Notes: generated from the letters alone by a model not told the origin. Shown: positions 7,855 through 17,482, counted from the first letter of the stretch. The stretch: DNA of 64,000 bases from Modestobacter italicus (GCF_019799965.1 NZ_JABGCJ010000006.1:246768-310767); one strand, 5' to 3'. Program-made: numbers and translations.

Positions 7855-8789
7855 AGCTCGATCGTACGGTCGGCGAGCAGCGCCCCCACCGCGTCGACCA
7901 GGTCGGGGCGAGCGGCGTCGAACCAGGTGGTCGCGGTGTCCCGGCGGAACCAGGAGCGCTGGCGCCGGACGAACCGCCGGGTGGTGCTGACCGTGCGCTC
8001 CCGTGCCTCGGCGGCCGACAGCTGCCCGTCGAACTGCTGGAGCACCTGGGCGTAGCCCAGCGCCCGGGAGGCGGTGGGCCCCTCCCGCAGGCCGTCGGCG
8101 TCCAGCGCCGACACCTCCTCCACGAACCCGGCGGCCCACATCGCGTCGACCCGGCGGGCGACCCGCTCGTCCAGCTCGGCCGGCTCGCGGTCCAGCCCGA
8201 CGGTCACCGCCGGGTAGTGCGCGGTGGGCTCAGGCAGCCGGGCGGTGAAGGGCTGCCCGGTCAGCTCGATCACCTCCAGCGCCCGCACCACCCGCCGTCC
8301 GTTGCTGGGCAGGATCGCCGTCGCGGCGGCCGGGTCGAGCTCCGCGAGCCGGGCGTGCAGCACCGCAGCGCCCTCGGTGGCCAGCTCGTCGGTCAGCCGC
8401 GCACGGACCACCGGGTCGGTGCCGGGGAAGTCCAGCTCGTCCAGCACCGCGCGCACGTACAGCCCCGACCCGCCGACCAGCAGCGGGACGACGCCGGCGG
8501 CGCGCAACCGGTCCACCTCGGCCCGGGCGCGCTGCCGGTACTCCGCCACCGAGGCGGGCTCGCGGACGTGCCACAGGTCGAGCAGGTGGTGCGGCACGCC
8601 GTCCCGTTCGGCCACGGTGGGCTTGGCGGTGCCGATGTCCATGCCGCGGTAGAGCTGCATCGAGTCGGCGTTGACCACCTCCGCACCGACGCCCTGGTCG
8701 GCCAGCCGGTGGGCCAGCGCCACGGCGAGCGCGGTCTTCCCGGTGGCGGTGGGGCCGACCACCGCCACCACCGGCGGCCCGCCGCTCAC
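7851..8789 (-). CDS. miaA: tRNA dimethylallyltransferase
   Basis: Adds a dimethylallyl group to N6 of A37 in tRNAs reading UNN codons, the step before MiaB. 312 residues with the P-loop GPTATGKT at 12-19, the conserved NADSMQLYRGMDIGTAKP-type segment, and a basic C-terminal RRFVRRQRSWFRRD. GTG 8789 overlaps the stop of the upstream extradiol-like gene by 4 nt (GTGA), and its own stop overlaps the dapF start in the same way: a three-gene coupled operon. Confidence 0.96.
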   Translation of the reverse strand: MSGGPPVVAVVGPTATGKTALAVALAHRLADQGVGAEVVNADSMQLYRGMDIGTAKPTVAERDGVPHHLLDLWHVREPASVAEYRQRARAEVDRLRAAGVVPLLVGGSGLYVRAVLDELDFPGTDPVVRARLTDELATEGAAVLHARLAELDPAAATAILPSNGRRVVRALEVIELTGQPFTARLPEPTAHYPAVTVGLDREPAELDERVARRVDAMWAAGFVEEVSALDADGLREGPTASRALGYAQVLQQFDGQLSAAEARERTVSTTRRFVRRQRSWFRRDTATTWFDAARPDLVDAVGALLADRTIEL

Positions 8790-9478
8790 CGCACCTGCCA
8801 GGTGGCGACCGGGTACGCCACGCCGAAGGGCGCGTCGTCGTGCCGGAGCTGGGCGCGCGGCGCCTGGCCCGCCAGCGCCGCCCCCACCGCCCGCCAGACC
8901 GGGACACCCGCCGCCAGCAGCCGCTCACCCACCGCGGGGTCCAGGGCGGCGAGGGCCGCCGGGTCACCGGCGGCGAGCGCCGCGGCGACCGCGGCGTCGA
9001 ACGGTGCCGCCGCCGGGTCCAGCGCCCCGGGGGCCTTCCCCCCACGGCGCGCCGAGCCGTCGCCCATGGCCAGCACCCCGACCGGGCCGGGCACGTCGGC
9101 CAGCGCCGACGCGAGGTCGTCGGGGCCCACCCCCAACCGCACACCGGTGTGGCCGGCGTTCTCCAACAGCCAGGCTCCGACCAGGTGCGGCAGCGGCACG
9201 CGGCGGCCACCCGGGCGCGCCCACCCGGCGAAGGGCACCTCGAGGTCGACTCCGAAGCCGCGCAGGTCCCCGGCGTCCCCGGGGCCGAACCGCACCCCGC
9301 CGGCACCGTCCCCGACGACGACCACCACCTCCGGCTCGTCGGCCAGCAACGTCTGCACCGCGCCGAGGACGGCGGCCCGCAGCACCGACAGGGCGTACCC
9401 CGGCGCACCGGCCACCGTGGGCAGCAGCAACGGCGTCTGCGGACAGAAGGCGACCGTCACCGGACGAAGAGGTCTCAC
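8786..9478 (-). CDS. Class III extradiol dioxygenase-like protein (Rv2728c type)
   Basis: About 230 residues. It begins with AFCPQTPLLLP and contains the ring-dioxygenase subunit B-like segment EVVVVVGDGAG and the block GVLAMGDGSARRG. Family members of this genomic context are found beside miaA across actinobacteria; their reaction is not established. GTG 9478 is chosen because GACACT, an nAnnnT-type -10, ends 7 nt upstream; GTG 9460 is the alternative and gives a more usual N-terminus. It is the first gene of the extradiol-miaA-dapF operon. Confidence 0.75.
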   Translation of the reverse strand: MRPLRPVTVAFCPQTPLLLPTVAGAPGYALSVLRAAVLGAVQTLLADEPEVVVVVGDGAGGVRFGPGDAGDLRGFGVDLEVPFAGWARPGGRRVPLPHLVGAWLLENAGHTGVRLGVGPDDLASALADVPGPVGVLAMGDGSARRGGKAPGALDPAAAPFDAAVAAALAAGDPAALAALDPAVGERLLAAGVPVWRAVGAALAGQAPRAQLRHDDAPFGVAYPVATWQVR

Positions 9479-9518
9479 GCCAGGGAGTGTCGCGGATGCA
9501 TCGTGGGAGACTGCTGCC

Positions 9519-11114
9519 GTGTCGAGCACGGAGAACACCGGAGACCGGACGCAGCAGCCCGCCACCGCCCCCGAGGAGGCGGTCCTCGAGGCCACCCCGG
9601 TGGACGAGGGACCGCTGGCAGCGACGCCGGACGCCGCCGTCCCGGCGGCCGAGGCCGAGCAGCCCGCGGTCACCGAACAGCCCGCCGGCGGTGAGCCGGA
9701 CGACGCCGAGCCGCCCGTCGTCCCGGCGATCGGTGAGGGCGTCGAGGGGACGACGTCGCAGGCCGTGACCCCCGAGGCCGGGACCCCGGCCGCTGGGTCG
9801 CCCGCCGAGGCGCAGGTCGCCGACCCGACCACCGACGCAGCACCCGCCCCGGCCGCCCCGAGCGCCGGCCCCGCCGACGTCCCCAGCATCGTCCCGGCCG
9901 TGCCGACCTCCGACCCCACCGCCTGGGGCCGGGTCGACGACGACGGCACGGTCTACGTGCGCACCGCCACCGGCGAGCGCTCCGTCGGCTCCTGGCAGGC
10001 CGGCTCTCCGGCCGAGGGCCTGGCGCACTACGGCCGGCGGTTCGACGACCTGGCCACCGAGGTCGCCCTGCTCGAGGCACGGCTGGCCGCGCACACCGGC
10101 AACCCCGGGGAGATCCGCACCAAGGCCCAGGAGCTGGCCGACGCGATCCCGCTGGCCCAGGCCGTGGGTGACCTGGACAGCCTGTCCGCCCGCGCCCGGG
10201 CGATGGTGAGCATGGCCGACACCGCGGTGGCAGCCAACCGCGCCGAGAAGGCCGCCCAGCGTGCCGGTCAGATCGCGCGCAAGGAGGCCCTCGCCGCCGA
10301 GGCCGAGCAGATCGCCGCCGAGTCCACCCAGTGGAAGGCGGCCGGAGACCGGCTCAAGGCGATCGTCGAGGAGTGGAAGACGATCAAGGGCATCGACCGC
10401 AAGACCGACGAGGCGCTGTGGCAGCGCTTCGCCGCGGCGCGCGACGCCTTCGGTCGACGGCGCGGCGCGCACTTCGCCGAGCTGGACAAGCAGCGCGGGG
10501 AGTCGCGGGCGGCCAAGCAGGAGCTGATCGCCGAGGCCGAGCGGCTGTCCACCTCCACCGAGTGGGGCCCGACCAGCGCGGCGATGCGCTCGCTGATGGA
10601 CCGCTGGAAGGCCGTGCCGCGGGTCGGCCGGGACACCGACGACGACCTGTGGAAGAAGTTCCGCGCCGCCCAGGACGTCTTCTTCGCCGCCCGTACGGCC
10701 AACGACCAGGCGCGCAGCAGCGACGAGCTGGCCAACCAGAAGGCCAAGGAGGAGCTGCTCGCCGAGGCCGAGAAGCTCGACCCGGCCAACAAGGGCAACC
10801 AGAACGCGCTGCGCAAGATCCAGGAGCGCTACGACGCGATCGGGCACGTGCCCCGCGGCGCCATGCGCGAGCTGGAGGACCGGATGCGGACCGTGGAGGA
10901 GAAGTTCCGCGGCGCCGCTGAGTCCTCGCGGCCGCGGGTGCAGCCGGAGAACCCGCTGCTGACCTCGATGCGGGCCGCCGTCACCAAGGCCGAGGACCAG
11001 CTGGCCAAGGCGCAGGCCGCCGGCAACGCCAAGCGGATCAGCGAGGCGGAGGCCAACCTGGCCACCCGCCGGGAGTGGCTGGCCGAGGCGGAGAAGTCCG
11101 CCGGCCGCCGCTGA
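9519..11114 (+). CDS. DUF349 repeat protein
   Basis: 531 residues. The N-terminal 130 or so residues are acidic and rich in Ala, Pro and Val and are probably disordered; the rest is a highly charged helical region with repeated DUF349 units, marked by recurring blocks such as WKAAGDRLKAIVEEWK and MRSLMDRWKAVPRVG and FGRRR/FRAAQDVF. The C-terminus is coiled-coil-like. GTG 9519 has GGGAG 9 nt upstream. The mycobacterial equivalent is Rv2731, in the same place between the miaA and miaB blocks. Function is not established. Confidence 0.88.
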   Translation: MSSTENTGDRTQQPATAPEEAVLEATPVDEGPLAATPDAAVPAAEAEQPAVTEQPAGGEPDDAEPPVVPAIGEGVEGTTSQAVTPEAGTPAAGSPAEAQVADPTTDAAPAPAAPSAGPADVPSIVPAVPTSDPTAWGRVDDDGTVYVRTATGERSVGSWQAGSPAEGLAHYGRRFDDLATEVALLEARLAAHTGNPGEIRTKAQELADAIPLAQAVGDLDSLSARARAMVSMADTAVAANRAEKAAQRAGQIARKEALAAEAEQIAAESTQWKAAGDRLKAIVEEWKTIKGIDRKTDEALWQRFAAARDAFGRRRGAHFAELDKQRGESRAAKQELIAEAERLSTSTEWGPTSAAMRSLMDRWKAVPRVGRDTDDDLWKKFRAAQDVFFAARTANDQARSSDELANQKAKEELLAEAEKLDPANKGNQNALRKIQERYDAIGHVPRGAMRELEDRMRTVEEKFRGAAESSRPRVQPENPLLTSMRAAVTKAEDQLAKAQAAGNAKRISEAEANLATRREWLAEAEKSAGRR

Positions 11115-11120
11115 GGCACT

Positions 11121-11166
11121 GACGACGAAGGGCCCCCGACCGGCTGGTCGGGGGCCCTTCGTCGTC
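11121..11166. terminator. Strong bidirectional terminator
   Basis: A perfect 21-bp stem (11121-11141 with 11146-11166) closed by the tetraloop GGCT lies between the convergent DUF349 gene and miaB, 6 nt after one stop codon and 34 nt from the other. Confidence 0.9.
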
Positions 11167-11200
11167 CCCTGCCCGGTTCGTGGGCACGGGGTCGTCCGCG

Positions 11201-12664
11201 TCAGCTGCAGGCGGCCACCGCGGCCGGCAGCGGGGCCGGCACGCCGACCGCCGGCATGCCGAGGGAGATCCCCTGGGTGGTCGGCCGGGTGCCGGCCTCG
11301 CTGGCGTCGCCGGCCTGGGTCCGCCGATGCGACAGCAGCTCGCCGTCGGCGACCAGGAAGTGCGGCTTGCCCTCGGTGACCACGGTCTCGACGACGTCGC
11401 CGGGCCGCACGCCGTCCGCGGCGGTGAAGTGCACCAGCCGGCCGTCACGGGCCCGCCCGGACAGCCGGCCGCGGTCGGCGTCCTTGCTGCCCTCACCCGC
11501 GGCGACCAGCAGCTCCACACGGTGGCCGACCAGCGCGCGGTTCTCCGCCCAGCTGATCTCGTCCTGCAGCGCGGTCAGCCGCAGGTACCGCTCCTGCACG
11601 ACCTCCTTGGGCAGCTGCCCCTCCATCTCCGCGGCCGGGGTCCCGGGGCGCTTGGAGTACTGGAAGGTGAAGGCGCTGGAGAAGCGGGCCTGCCGGACGA
11701 CGTCCAGGGTCTGCTGGAAGTCGGCCTCGGTCTCGCCGGGGAAGCCCACGATGATGTCGGTGGTGATCGCCGCGTCGGGCATGGCGGCCCGCACCCGGTC
11801 GATGATGCCGAGGTAGCGGTCCTGCCGGTAGCCGCGGCGCATCCGGCGCAGCACGTCGTCGGAACCGCTCTGCAGCGGCATGTGCAGCTGGTGGCAGACC
11901 GCCGGCGTCTCGGCCATCGCGGCGATGACGTCGTCGGTGAACTCCCGCGGGTGCGGGCTGGTGAACCGGATGCGCTCCAGCCCCTCGATCCGGCCGGCGG
12001 CGCGCAGCAGGTCGGCGAACGCGCCGCGCTCGCGGAACTCCACGCCGTAGGCGTTCACGTTCTGCCCCAGCAGCGTCACCTCGAGCACGCCCTGGTCGAC
12101 CAGCGCCTGCACCTCGGCCAGGATCTCGCCGGGACGACGGTCCTTCTCCTTGCCGCGCAGCGCCGGGACGATGCAGAACGTGCAGGTGTTGTTGCAGCCG
12201 ACGCTGATCGACACCCAGCCGGAGTAGGCGGAGTCCCGCTTGGCCGGCAGCGTGGAGGGGAAGACCTCGAGGGACTCGACGATCTCCACCTGGGCCTCGG
12301 CGTTGTGCCGGGCCCGCTCCAGCAGCACCGGCAGCGAGCCGACGTTGTGGGTGCCGAAGACGACGTCGACCCAGGGCGCGCGCTTGACGATCTCGCCGCG
12401 GTCCTTCTGCGCCAGGCAGCCGCCGACGGCGATCTGCATACCGGGGTGGGCGTCCTTGACCGGGCGCAGGTGGCCGAGGTTGCCGTAGAGCCGGTTGTCG
12501 GCGTTCTCCCGGACGGCGCAGGTGTTGAGCACGACGACGTCGGCGTCGGTGCCCTCGGGAGCTGCCGTGTAGCCGGCCGACTCGAGCAGCCCGGAGAGGC
12601 GCTCGGAGTCGTGCACGTTCATCTGACAGCCGTACGTGCGCACGAGGTAGGTCTTGCCGTTCAC
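11201..12664 (-). CDS. miaB: tRNA-2-methylthio-N6-dimethylallyladenosine synthase
   Basis: Radical-SAM methylthiotransferase that converts i6A37 of tRNA to ms2i6A37, acting after MiaA. 487 residues in the standard MTTase layout: N-terminal cluster-binding cysteines Cys13 (TYGC), Cys49 (NTC) and Cys83 (GGC), radical-SAM CX3CX2C at Cys157, Cys161 and Cys164 (GCNNTCTFC), then a C-terminal TRAM domain and a short Ala/Pro-rich tail. GTG 12664 is chosen because TACGAT (12671-12676, minus strand) ends exactly 6 nt upstream; an adjacent GTG at 12667 is possible. Confidence 0.95.
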   Translation of the reverse strand: MNGKTYLVRTYGCQMNVHDSERLSGLLESAGYTAAPEGTDADVVVLNTCAVRENADNRLYGNLGHLRPVKDAHPGMQIAVGGCLAQKDRGEIVKRAPWVDVVFGTHNVGSLPVLLERARHNAEAQVEIVESLEVFPSTLPAKRDSAYSGWVSISVGCNNTCTFCIVPALRGKEKDRRPGEILAEVQALVDQGVLEVTLLGQNVNAYGVEFRERGAFADLLRAAGRIEGLERIRFTSPHPREFTDDVIAAMAETPAVCHQLHMPLQSGSDDVLRRMRRGYRQDRYLGIIDRVRAAMPDAAITTDIIVGFPGETEADFQQTLDVVRQARFSSAFTFQYSKRPGTPAAEMEGQLPKEVVQERYLRLTALQDEISWAENRALVGHRVELLVAAGEGSKDADRGRLSGRARDGRLVHFTAADGVRPGDVVETVVTEGKPHFLVADGELLSHRRTQAGDASEAGTRPTTQGISLGMPAVGVPAPLPAAVAACS

Positions 12665-12670
12665 CACCGC

Positions 12671-12676
12671 ATCGTA
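12671..12676 (-). promoter_or_regulatory. Leaderless -10 of miaB
   Basis: TACGAT on the minus strand ends 6 nt before GTG 12664. Confidence 0.45.
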
Positions 12677-12705
12677 CGGAGCCGCCGGCGCCGGCCGGTC
12701 GCGCG

Positions 12706-13164
12706 TCAGCGGCGGGGCGCGAGGAACCGGTCGTGCACGAAGGCGGTGGCCTGCAGGGCGACGTACTTGTCCAGCACGTCGACCACCCAGTCCTGCCTGC
12801 TCCAGCGGCTGGGGTGGTAGACGCCCAGGGCCATCGCCACCAGGACGTCGGCGGGGTAGCCAAGGGCGAAGACGACGTGCACGGCCCGCTGCCCGCGCAG
12901 CCCAGCCCCGGAGGCGAGGGCGTGGCCGGCGCCCCACACCGTGCCGAAGCCGAAGTGCGCGACCCAGTTCAACCGGCTTCGCGCCGCCGGGGTCGAGGGG
13001 TGCACCGGCAGGAGCGCCTCGGCGATCTCCGCCGGCGCCAGGCTGTCCGGGCGCCTGGTGATCGGCTGCTCCACCAGCCGCTGGAAGGCGGTCATCACGG
13101 CGGTGCCGGCGAGCCCGGCGCCCACGCCGCGGGCGAGGGTGGCCAGGACGGTGGGGGTGCGCAT
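12706..13164 (-). CDS. Conserved hypothetical membrane-associated protein
   Basis: 152 residues starting at ATG 13164, with GGAGG 4 nt upstream. There are about three moderately hydrophobic segments ([59 protein letters not shown]). It lies upstream of miaB and is divergent from gluA. No catalytic motif was recognised and no function is proposed. Confidence 0.7.
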   Translation of the reverse strand: MRTPTVLATLARGVGAGLAGTAVMTAFQRLVEQPITRRPDSLAPAEIAEALLPVHPSTPAARSRLNWVAHFGFGTVWGAGHALASGAGLRGQRAVHVVFALGYPADVLVAMALGVYHPSRWSRQDWVVDVLDKYVALQATAFVHDRFLAPRR

Positions 13165-13307
13165 GCGTCCTCCGGTACCCGCGGGAGCGCCTGCGACGCC
13201 CGCAGATCGTGACCTGCCCGACACCGAGGCAGGGAACTCACGGCCAGGCCAACGCTTCGTTACAGCTTCGTGATGGCCCGGCGACGTCCCGGCTGGTGAG
13301 CGCCGCC

Positions 13308-13313
13308 TAGGGT
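13308..13313 (+). promoter_or_regulatory. Leaderless-type -10 of gluA
   Basis: TAGGGT ends 8 nt before GTG 13322. No ribosome binding site precedes the start, which fits a leaderless or near-leaderless mRNA. Confidence 0.45.
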
Positions 13314-13321
13314 CACCCGCT

Positions 13322-14077
13322 GTGACCGAACGTCCGACCGGAGAGCCTCTCGTCCGCCTGACCGGCGTCAACAAGTGGTTCGGCCAACTGCACGTCCTGC
13401 AGGACATCGACCTGACGATCGACCGCGGCGAAGTGGTCGTGGTCATCGGGCCCTCGGGCTCGGGCAAGTCGACGCTGTGCCGCACCATCAACCGCCTGGA
13501 GTCGATCGAGAACGGCGAGATCACCATCGACGGCCAGCGCCTGCCCGAGGAGGGCAAGGAGTTGGCCCGGCTGCGCGCCGACGTCGGCATGGTGTTCCAG
13601 AGCTTCAACCTCTTCGCGCACAAGACGGTGCTGGAGAACGTCACGCTCGGCCCGATCAAGGTGCGCAAGCAGTCCAAGGCCGACGCCGAGAAGCGGGCCC
13701 GTGAGCTGCTCGACCGGGTCGGCGTCGGGCACCAGGCCGACAAGGTGCCGGCCCAGCTGTCCGGTGGCCAGCAGCAGCGCGTGGCGATCGCCCGGGCGCT
13801 GGCGATGGACCCGAAGGTGATGCTCTTCGACGAGCCCACCTCGGCACTGGACCCCGAGATGATCAACGAGGTCCTCGACGTGATGACCTCGCTGGCCCGG
13901 GACGGCATGACGATGATCGTCGTCACCCACGAGATGGGCTTCGCCCGCCGGGCGGCCAACCGGGTGGTGTTCATGGACGGCGGCCGGATCGTCGAGTCCG
14001 CGACGCCCGAGGAGTTCTTCACCAACCCGACCTCGGACCGGGCCAAGGACTTCCTCTCCAAGATCCTGAACCACTGA
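13322..14077 (+). CDS. gluA: Glutamate-type ABC importer, ATP-binding protein
   Basis: 251-residue ATPase of a polar amino-acid ABC importer. Walker [10 protein letters not shown] is at 43-51, signature LSGGQQQR and Walker [14 protein letters not shown] follow, then the His switch in VTHEM. It drives uptake through GluC/GluD with GluB as receptor. First gene of gluABCD; in Corynebacterium the gluABCD operon also lies beside recX-recA, which supports glutamate as substrate, though related polar amino acids cannot be excluded. Confidence 0.93.
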   Translation: MTERPTGEPLVRLTGVNKWFGQLHVLQDIDLTIDRGEVVVVIGPSGSGKSTLCRTINRLESIENGEITIDGQRLPEEGKELARLRADVGMVFQSFNLFAHKTVLENVTLGPIKVRKQSKADAEKRARELLDRVGVGHQADKVPAQLSGGQQQRVAIARALAMDPKVMLFDEPTSALDPEMINEVLDVMTSLARDGMTMIVVTHEMGFARRAANRVVFMDGGRIVESATPEEFFTNPTSDRAKDFLSKILNH

Positions 14078-14106
14078 TCGTCCGTACACCCACGAGAGGA
14101 CCCACC

Positions 14107-14997
14107 ATGCGCATCACCCGCTACGCCGCCGCCCTCGCGGCCGCCGGCGTCGTCCTCGCCGGCTGCTCCAGCGACGCCGGTGAGACGGCCGACGACGCCG
14201 CGGACAACACCGCTGCCGTCGCCACCGACGTCGAGTTCGAGCCCGGCAGCACCATGGCCGAGATCGTGGAGGCCGGAGAGCTGCGCGTCGGCACCAAGAT
14301 CGACCAGCCCGGCTTCGGCCTGGCCAACACCGCCGGCGACCCCGAGGGCTTCGACGTGGAGATGGCCAAGCTCATCGCCGCGAAGATGGGCCTGACCGAG
14401 GACCAGATCACCTTCACCGAGACGGTGTCGGCCAACCGCGAGCCCTTCCTGCAGAACGACCAGGTCGACATGGTCGCGGCGACGTACACCATCAACGACG
14501 CCCGCAAGCAGGTCATCGACTTCGCCGGGCCGTACTACGTGGCCGGGCAGGACATCATGGTGGCCGCCGGCAACCCCGAGGGCATCGAGGGCCCGGAGGA
14601 CCTGGCCGGCAAGACGGTCTGCTCGGTCGAAGGCTCGACCCCCGCGGAGACGATCCGCTCGGAGTACCCGGAGGCCGAGCTGGTCCTCTACGACGTCTAC
14701 TCCAAGTGCGCCGACGACCTGCGCAACGGCAACGTGACCGCCGTGACGACCGACAACGTCATCCTCACCAGCTTCGTCGCCGGTGACCCGGAGAGCTTCG
14801 AGCTCGTCGGCAACCCCTTCACCGAGGAGCCCTACGGCATCGGTGTGCAGAAGGGCGCCGACGACTTCCGCGACTTCATCAACGACGTGCTCGAGGAGTC
14901 CTTCGAGGACGGCACCTGGGCCGAGGCCTGGGACCGCACCGCCGGTGCCATCACCGACACCGAGGCCCCCGAGCCGCCCACCGTCGACCGCTACTGA
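14107..14997 (+). CDS. gluB: Glutamate-type substrate-binding lipoprotein
   Basis: 296-residue extracytoplasmic receptor. A lipoprotein signal peptide ends in LAGC with Cys20 as the lipidated residue. An acidic, Thr/Asp-rich linker leads into a family-3 solute-binding domain (ELRVGTKIDQPGFG, GFDVEMAKLIAAKMG, VDMVAATYTINDARK). ATG 14107 has GAGAGG 8 nt upstream, 29 nt after gluA. A stable hairpin (15011-15046) directly follows the stop codon and may protect this part of the mRNA so that the receptor is made in excess. Confidence 0.93.
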   Translation: MRITRYAAALAAAGVVLAGCSSDAGETADDAADNTAAVATDVEFEPGSTMAEIVEAGELRVGTKIDQPGFGLANTAGDPEGFDVEMAKLIAAKMGLTEDQITFTETVSANREPFLQNDQVDMVAATYTINDARKQVIDFAGPYYVAGQDIMVAAGNPEGIEGPEDLAGKTVCSVEGSTPAETIRSEYPEAELVLYDVYSKCADDLRNGNVTAVTTDNVILTSFVAGDPESFELVGNPFTEEPYGIGVQKGADDFRDFINDVLEESFEDGTWAEAWDRTAGAITDTEAPEPPTVDRY

Positions 14998-15010
14998 TCG
15001 ACCGCTCGAC

Positions 15011-15046
15011 ACCGCTGGCGCCCCGGACGACCGGGGCGCCAGCGGT
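15011..15046 (+). terminator. Intra-operon hairpin between gluB and gluC
   Basis: A perfect 16-bp stem (15011-15026 with 15031-15046) with the loop ACGA lies in the 83-nt gap between gluB and gluC. It could act as a partial terminator or as a 3' stabiliser of the gluAB message; gluC and gluD remain in the same orientation right after it. Confidence 0.65.
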
Positions 15047-15080
15047 GCGCTCTGACACCATCTGAACGAGAGGAGGCTCG

Positions 15081-15731
15081 ATGTCCTTCCTGGCCGACAA
15101 CTTCCCGCTGCTCCGGGACGCCTTCCTGACCACGCTCAGCCTCGCCGTCCTCAGCGGGCTGGTCGCGCTGGTGCTGGGCACCGTCCTCGCGGCCATGCGG
15201 GTCAGCCCGATCGCCGCACTCCGCGGGCTGGCGACCTTCTACGTCGAGACCTTCCGCAACACGCCGCTCACGGTGGTGTTCTTCTTCCTCGCGTTCGGCA
15301 TCGTCTACATCGACCTGCAGTTCCCGAGTCGCTTCATCACCGCCGTCGCCGCCCTGTCGCTGTACACGGCGGCGTTCGTCTGCGAGGCCGTGCGGTCGGG
15401 CATCAACGCGGTGCCGCCGGGCCAGGCCGAGGCCGCCCGGGCCATCGGGCTGGACTTCCGCCAGAGCCTGTCCACGGTCGTGCTCCCGCAGGCCTTCCGC
15501 ACCGTGGTCCCGCCGCTGGGCAGCGTGTGGATCGCCCTGGCCAAGAACACCTCGATCGCCGCGGGCTTCGCGGTCACGGACCTGACCGCCGTGCTCCAGC
15601 GGCTGGCCAACGCCAACGCCGACCAGCTGGCCATGGTCTTCATCGCCGTCGTGGCGGCCTATCTGCTGATCACCCTCACGTCGGCGTGGCTGATCGGCAT
15701 CCTCGAGCGCCGGCTGGCGATCGTCCGATGA
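15081..15731 (+). CDS. gluC: Glutamate-type ABC importer, permease
   Basis: 216-residue HisM-like permease with about five membrane helices. The cytoplasmic EAA loop is visible (GQAEAARAIGLDFRQSL), the docking site for GluA. ATG 15081 is preceded by GAGAGGAGG. The stop codon overlaps the gluD start by 4 nt (ATGA). Confidence 0.93.
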   Translation: MSFLADNFPLLRDAFLTTLSLAVLSGLVALVLGTVLAAMRVSPIAALRGLATFYVETFRNTPLTVVFFFLAFGIVYIDLQFPSRFITAVAALSLYTAAFVCEAVRSGINAVPPGQAEAARAIGLDFRQSLSTVVLPQAFRTVVPPLGSVWIALAKNTSIAAGFAVTDLTAVLQRLANANADQLAMVFIAVVAAYLLITLTSAWLIGILERRLAIVR

Positions 15732-16681
15732 GCGACTCCCGAGTCCTGTTCGACCTGCCCGGTCCGCGGGCCCGACGCCGGCAGCGGCTGGGCAGTCTGC
15801 TGGGCGCCCTGCTGGTGCTGGTGCTGATCGGCCTGGCCCTCTGGCGGCTGGGCATCAACGGGCAGCTGGAGCCCGAGCGGTGGGCCATCCTGTTCGACCC
15901 GGCGACCAACGTCCCGCAGCGGCTGCTGGAGGCGCTGGGCAACACCCTCGAAGTGGCCGCCGTCGGCATGGTCGCGGCGACCGCGCTGGGGGCGCTGCTG
16001 GCCGTCGGCCGGCTCTCCGAGCACGCCTGGGTGCGCGTCCCCGTGGTCACGGTCATCGAGTTCTTCCGCGCCGTGCCGCTGCTGGTGCTGATCCTGTTCT
16101 GCTTCCTCTTCCTGCCACAGGTGGGGGTGTCGCTGAGTGCGTTCGGCGCCCTGGCGCTCGGGCTGACCCTCTACAACATGGCGGTGCTCGCCGAGATCTT
16201 CCGGGCCGGCATCCTGTCGATCGACCGCGGGCAGAGCGAGGCGGCCTACGGCCTGGGCCTGCGCAAGTGGCAGGTGATGACCTTCATCCTGGTGCCGCAG
16301 GCGGTCCGCCGCATGCTGCCGGTGCTCATCGCCCAGCTCGTGGTGCTGCTCAAGGACAGCTCGCTCGGCTTCATCGTGGGCTACCTGGAGCTGCTGCGGA
16401 CCTCCCGGAGCCTGGTCGAGACGCTGAACTTCAGCTTCGGGCCGCGCTACACCTTCCAGCTCTACGTGGCGGCCGGTCTGATCTACATCGTCGTGAACGT
16501 GCTGCTGTCGCAGCTGGCCAAGTTCGTCGAGTCGCGCACCCGCCGCAGCCCCAGGACCACGGGCACCGCCGACGCGGTGCCCACCGGCGCGGCCTCGGCC
16601 TCGGCCCTGGGCCCGGCCATCAGTGCAGGCCCGGCCAGCGCGGTGGTGCTCAGCCCGGGGCGACCCGGCGAGGAGAGCTGA
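15728..16681 (+). CDS. gluD: Glutamate-type ABC importer, permease
   Basis: 317-residue second permease. It has a longer N-terminus than GluC with one extra hydrophobic segment (LLGALLVLVLIGLALW), an EAA loop (GQSEAAYGLGLRKWQVM), and a C-terminal Ala/Ser/Pro tail of about 45 residues that is probably cytosolic and disordered. Translation is coupled to gluC through the ATGA overlap. Confidence 0.93.
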   Translation: MSDSRVLFDLPGPRARRRQRLGSLLGALLVLVLIGLALWRLGINGQLEPERWAILFDPATNVPQRLLEALGNTLEVAAVGMVAATALGALLAVGRLSEHAWVRVPVVTVIEFFRAVPLLVLILFCFLFLPQVGVSLSAFGALALGLTLYNMAVLAEIFRAGILSIDRGQSEAAYGLGLRKWQVMTFILVPQAVRRMLPVLIAQLVVLLKDSSLGFIVGYLELLRTSRSLVETLNFSFGPRYTFQLYVAAGLIYIVVNVLLSQLAKFVESRTRRSPRTTGTADAVPTGAASASALGPAISAGPASAVVLSPGRPGEES

Positions 16682-16701
16682 CCGGCACCAGCACACGGAG
16701 C

Positions 16702-16733
16702 GCAGGGCAGCCACCGGCAGGTGGCTGCCCTGC
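16702..16733 (+). terminator. Terminator of gluABCD
   Basis: A perfect 14-bp stem (16702-16715 with 16720-16733) and the loop GGCA begin 20 nt after the gluD stop. Confidence 0.8.
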
Positions 16734-16992
16734 CGCGTTCCCGGGGCCCGCTGCCGCCGGACGTGGCCACCCTCGGGCTCCTGGCCGCGGGCGCATCGCC
16801 GAGCCCGTGGGAGGCACCGACCGCGAGCGCACCCGGAGGGTGTTGCGACCCGCGCCGTCCGGCGTGGCGCCTGAGGTCCCATCGCCCTCCACTGCCCCAC
16901 CTGGCGCTCCTCCCCCGGCCGGCTGGCCGACTGCCCGAGTCCGCGGTCCGAGTTGGCACATTCAGCCGATGACGATGGCGTGCCAGCCTGCC
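16734..16992. other. Non-coding stretch
   Basis: Between the glu terminator and the -10 of the next gene no open frame with a start signal, no RNA gene and no clear repeat was found. Confidence 0.5.
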
Positions 16993-16998
16993 GAGAGT
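16993..16998 (+). promoter_or_regulatory. Leaderless-type -10
   Basis: GAGAGT (nAnnnT) ends 6 nt before GTG 17005. Confidence 0.35.
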
Positions 16999-17004
16999 GG
17001 AGGT

Positions 17005-17415
17005 GTGACCTCGACTGCCGCCGCGCCGCGCCACATGCACCGCGACCTCGACGACGACAACGACCTGGAGACGACCACCCAGATCTTCGTCGGCAAGCTG
17101 CGGGCCAGTGCCCGGCGCTTCGCCTCCGCCGCCGGTGCCGAGTCGGCCATCGTGCGCGAGGCCGTGCCGCCGGCCCGCCACCGCCGGGCCCGGTGCCGCG
17201 TCGTGCTGCTCTACCCCGCCGGCCGCGAGGCCGACGTGACCTTCCTCGGCCCGGCCAGCGCCATCGCGGGCAAGGAGATCACCATGTCGCAGTTCGACAC
17301 CGCCATCGAGCTGTGGCTGCGCGCCGGCCAGGAGCGCAGCCGCCGGTGGCTGTCGCCGGACGAGGAGGCCGCGGACGGCGTGGCCATCGACATCACCGCT
17401 TGGCTCAACCGCTGA
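17005..17415 (+). CDS. Conserved hypothetical protein
   Basis: 136 residues, soluble, with an Asp-rich N-terminus (DLDDDND), then a basic helix (GKLRASARRFASAAG) and a C-terminal part ending in AIDITAWLNR. GTG 17005 is supported by the GAGAGT -10; ATG 16969 or ATG 17035 are alternatives. No family was recognised. It is convergent with recX, with two hairpins between them. Confidence 0.6.
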   Translation: MTSTAAAPRHMHRDLDDDNDLETTTQIFVGKLRASARRFASAAGAESAIVREAVPPARHRRARCRVVLLYPAGREADVTFLGPASAIAGKEITMSQFDTAIELWLRAGQERSRRWLSPDEEAADGVAIDITAWLNR

Positions 17416-17431
17416 CCAGCCATCCTGGCCG

Positions 17432-17482
17432 CTGAGCCTGTCGTCGCCGATCGTCCGCCGGGGCGATGGACGACGGGCTCAG
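17432..17482 (+). terminator. Hairpin after the hypothetical gene
   Basis: A 14-bp stem (CTGAGCCTGTCGTC at 17432-17445 with GACGACGGGCTCAG at 17469-17482, one G-U pair) with further pairing inside the loop, 17 nt after the stop codon. Confidence 0.6.

Noticed and set aside
12706-15012. A 768-codon minus-strand frame spanning the glu genes
   Set aside because: Only its C-terminal 152 codons (start 13164 with a ribosome binding site) look real; the rest is antisense to gluA and gluB.
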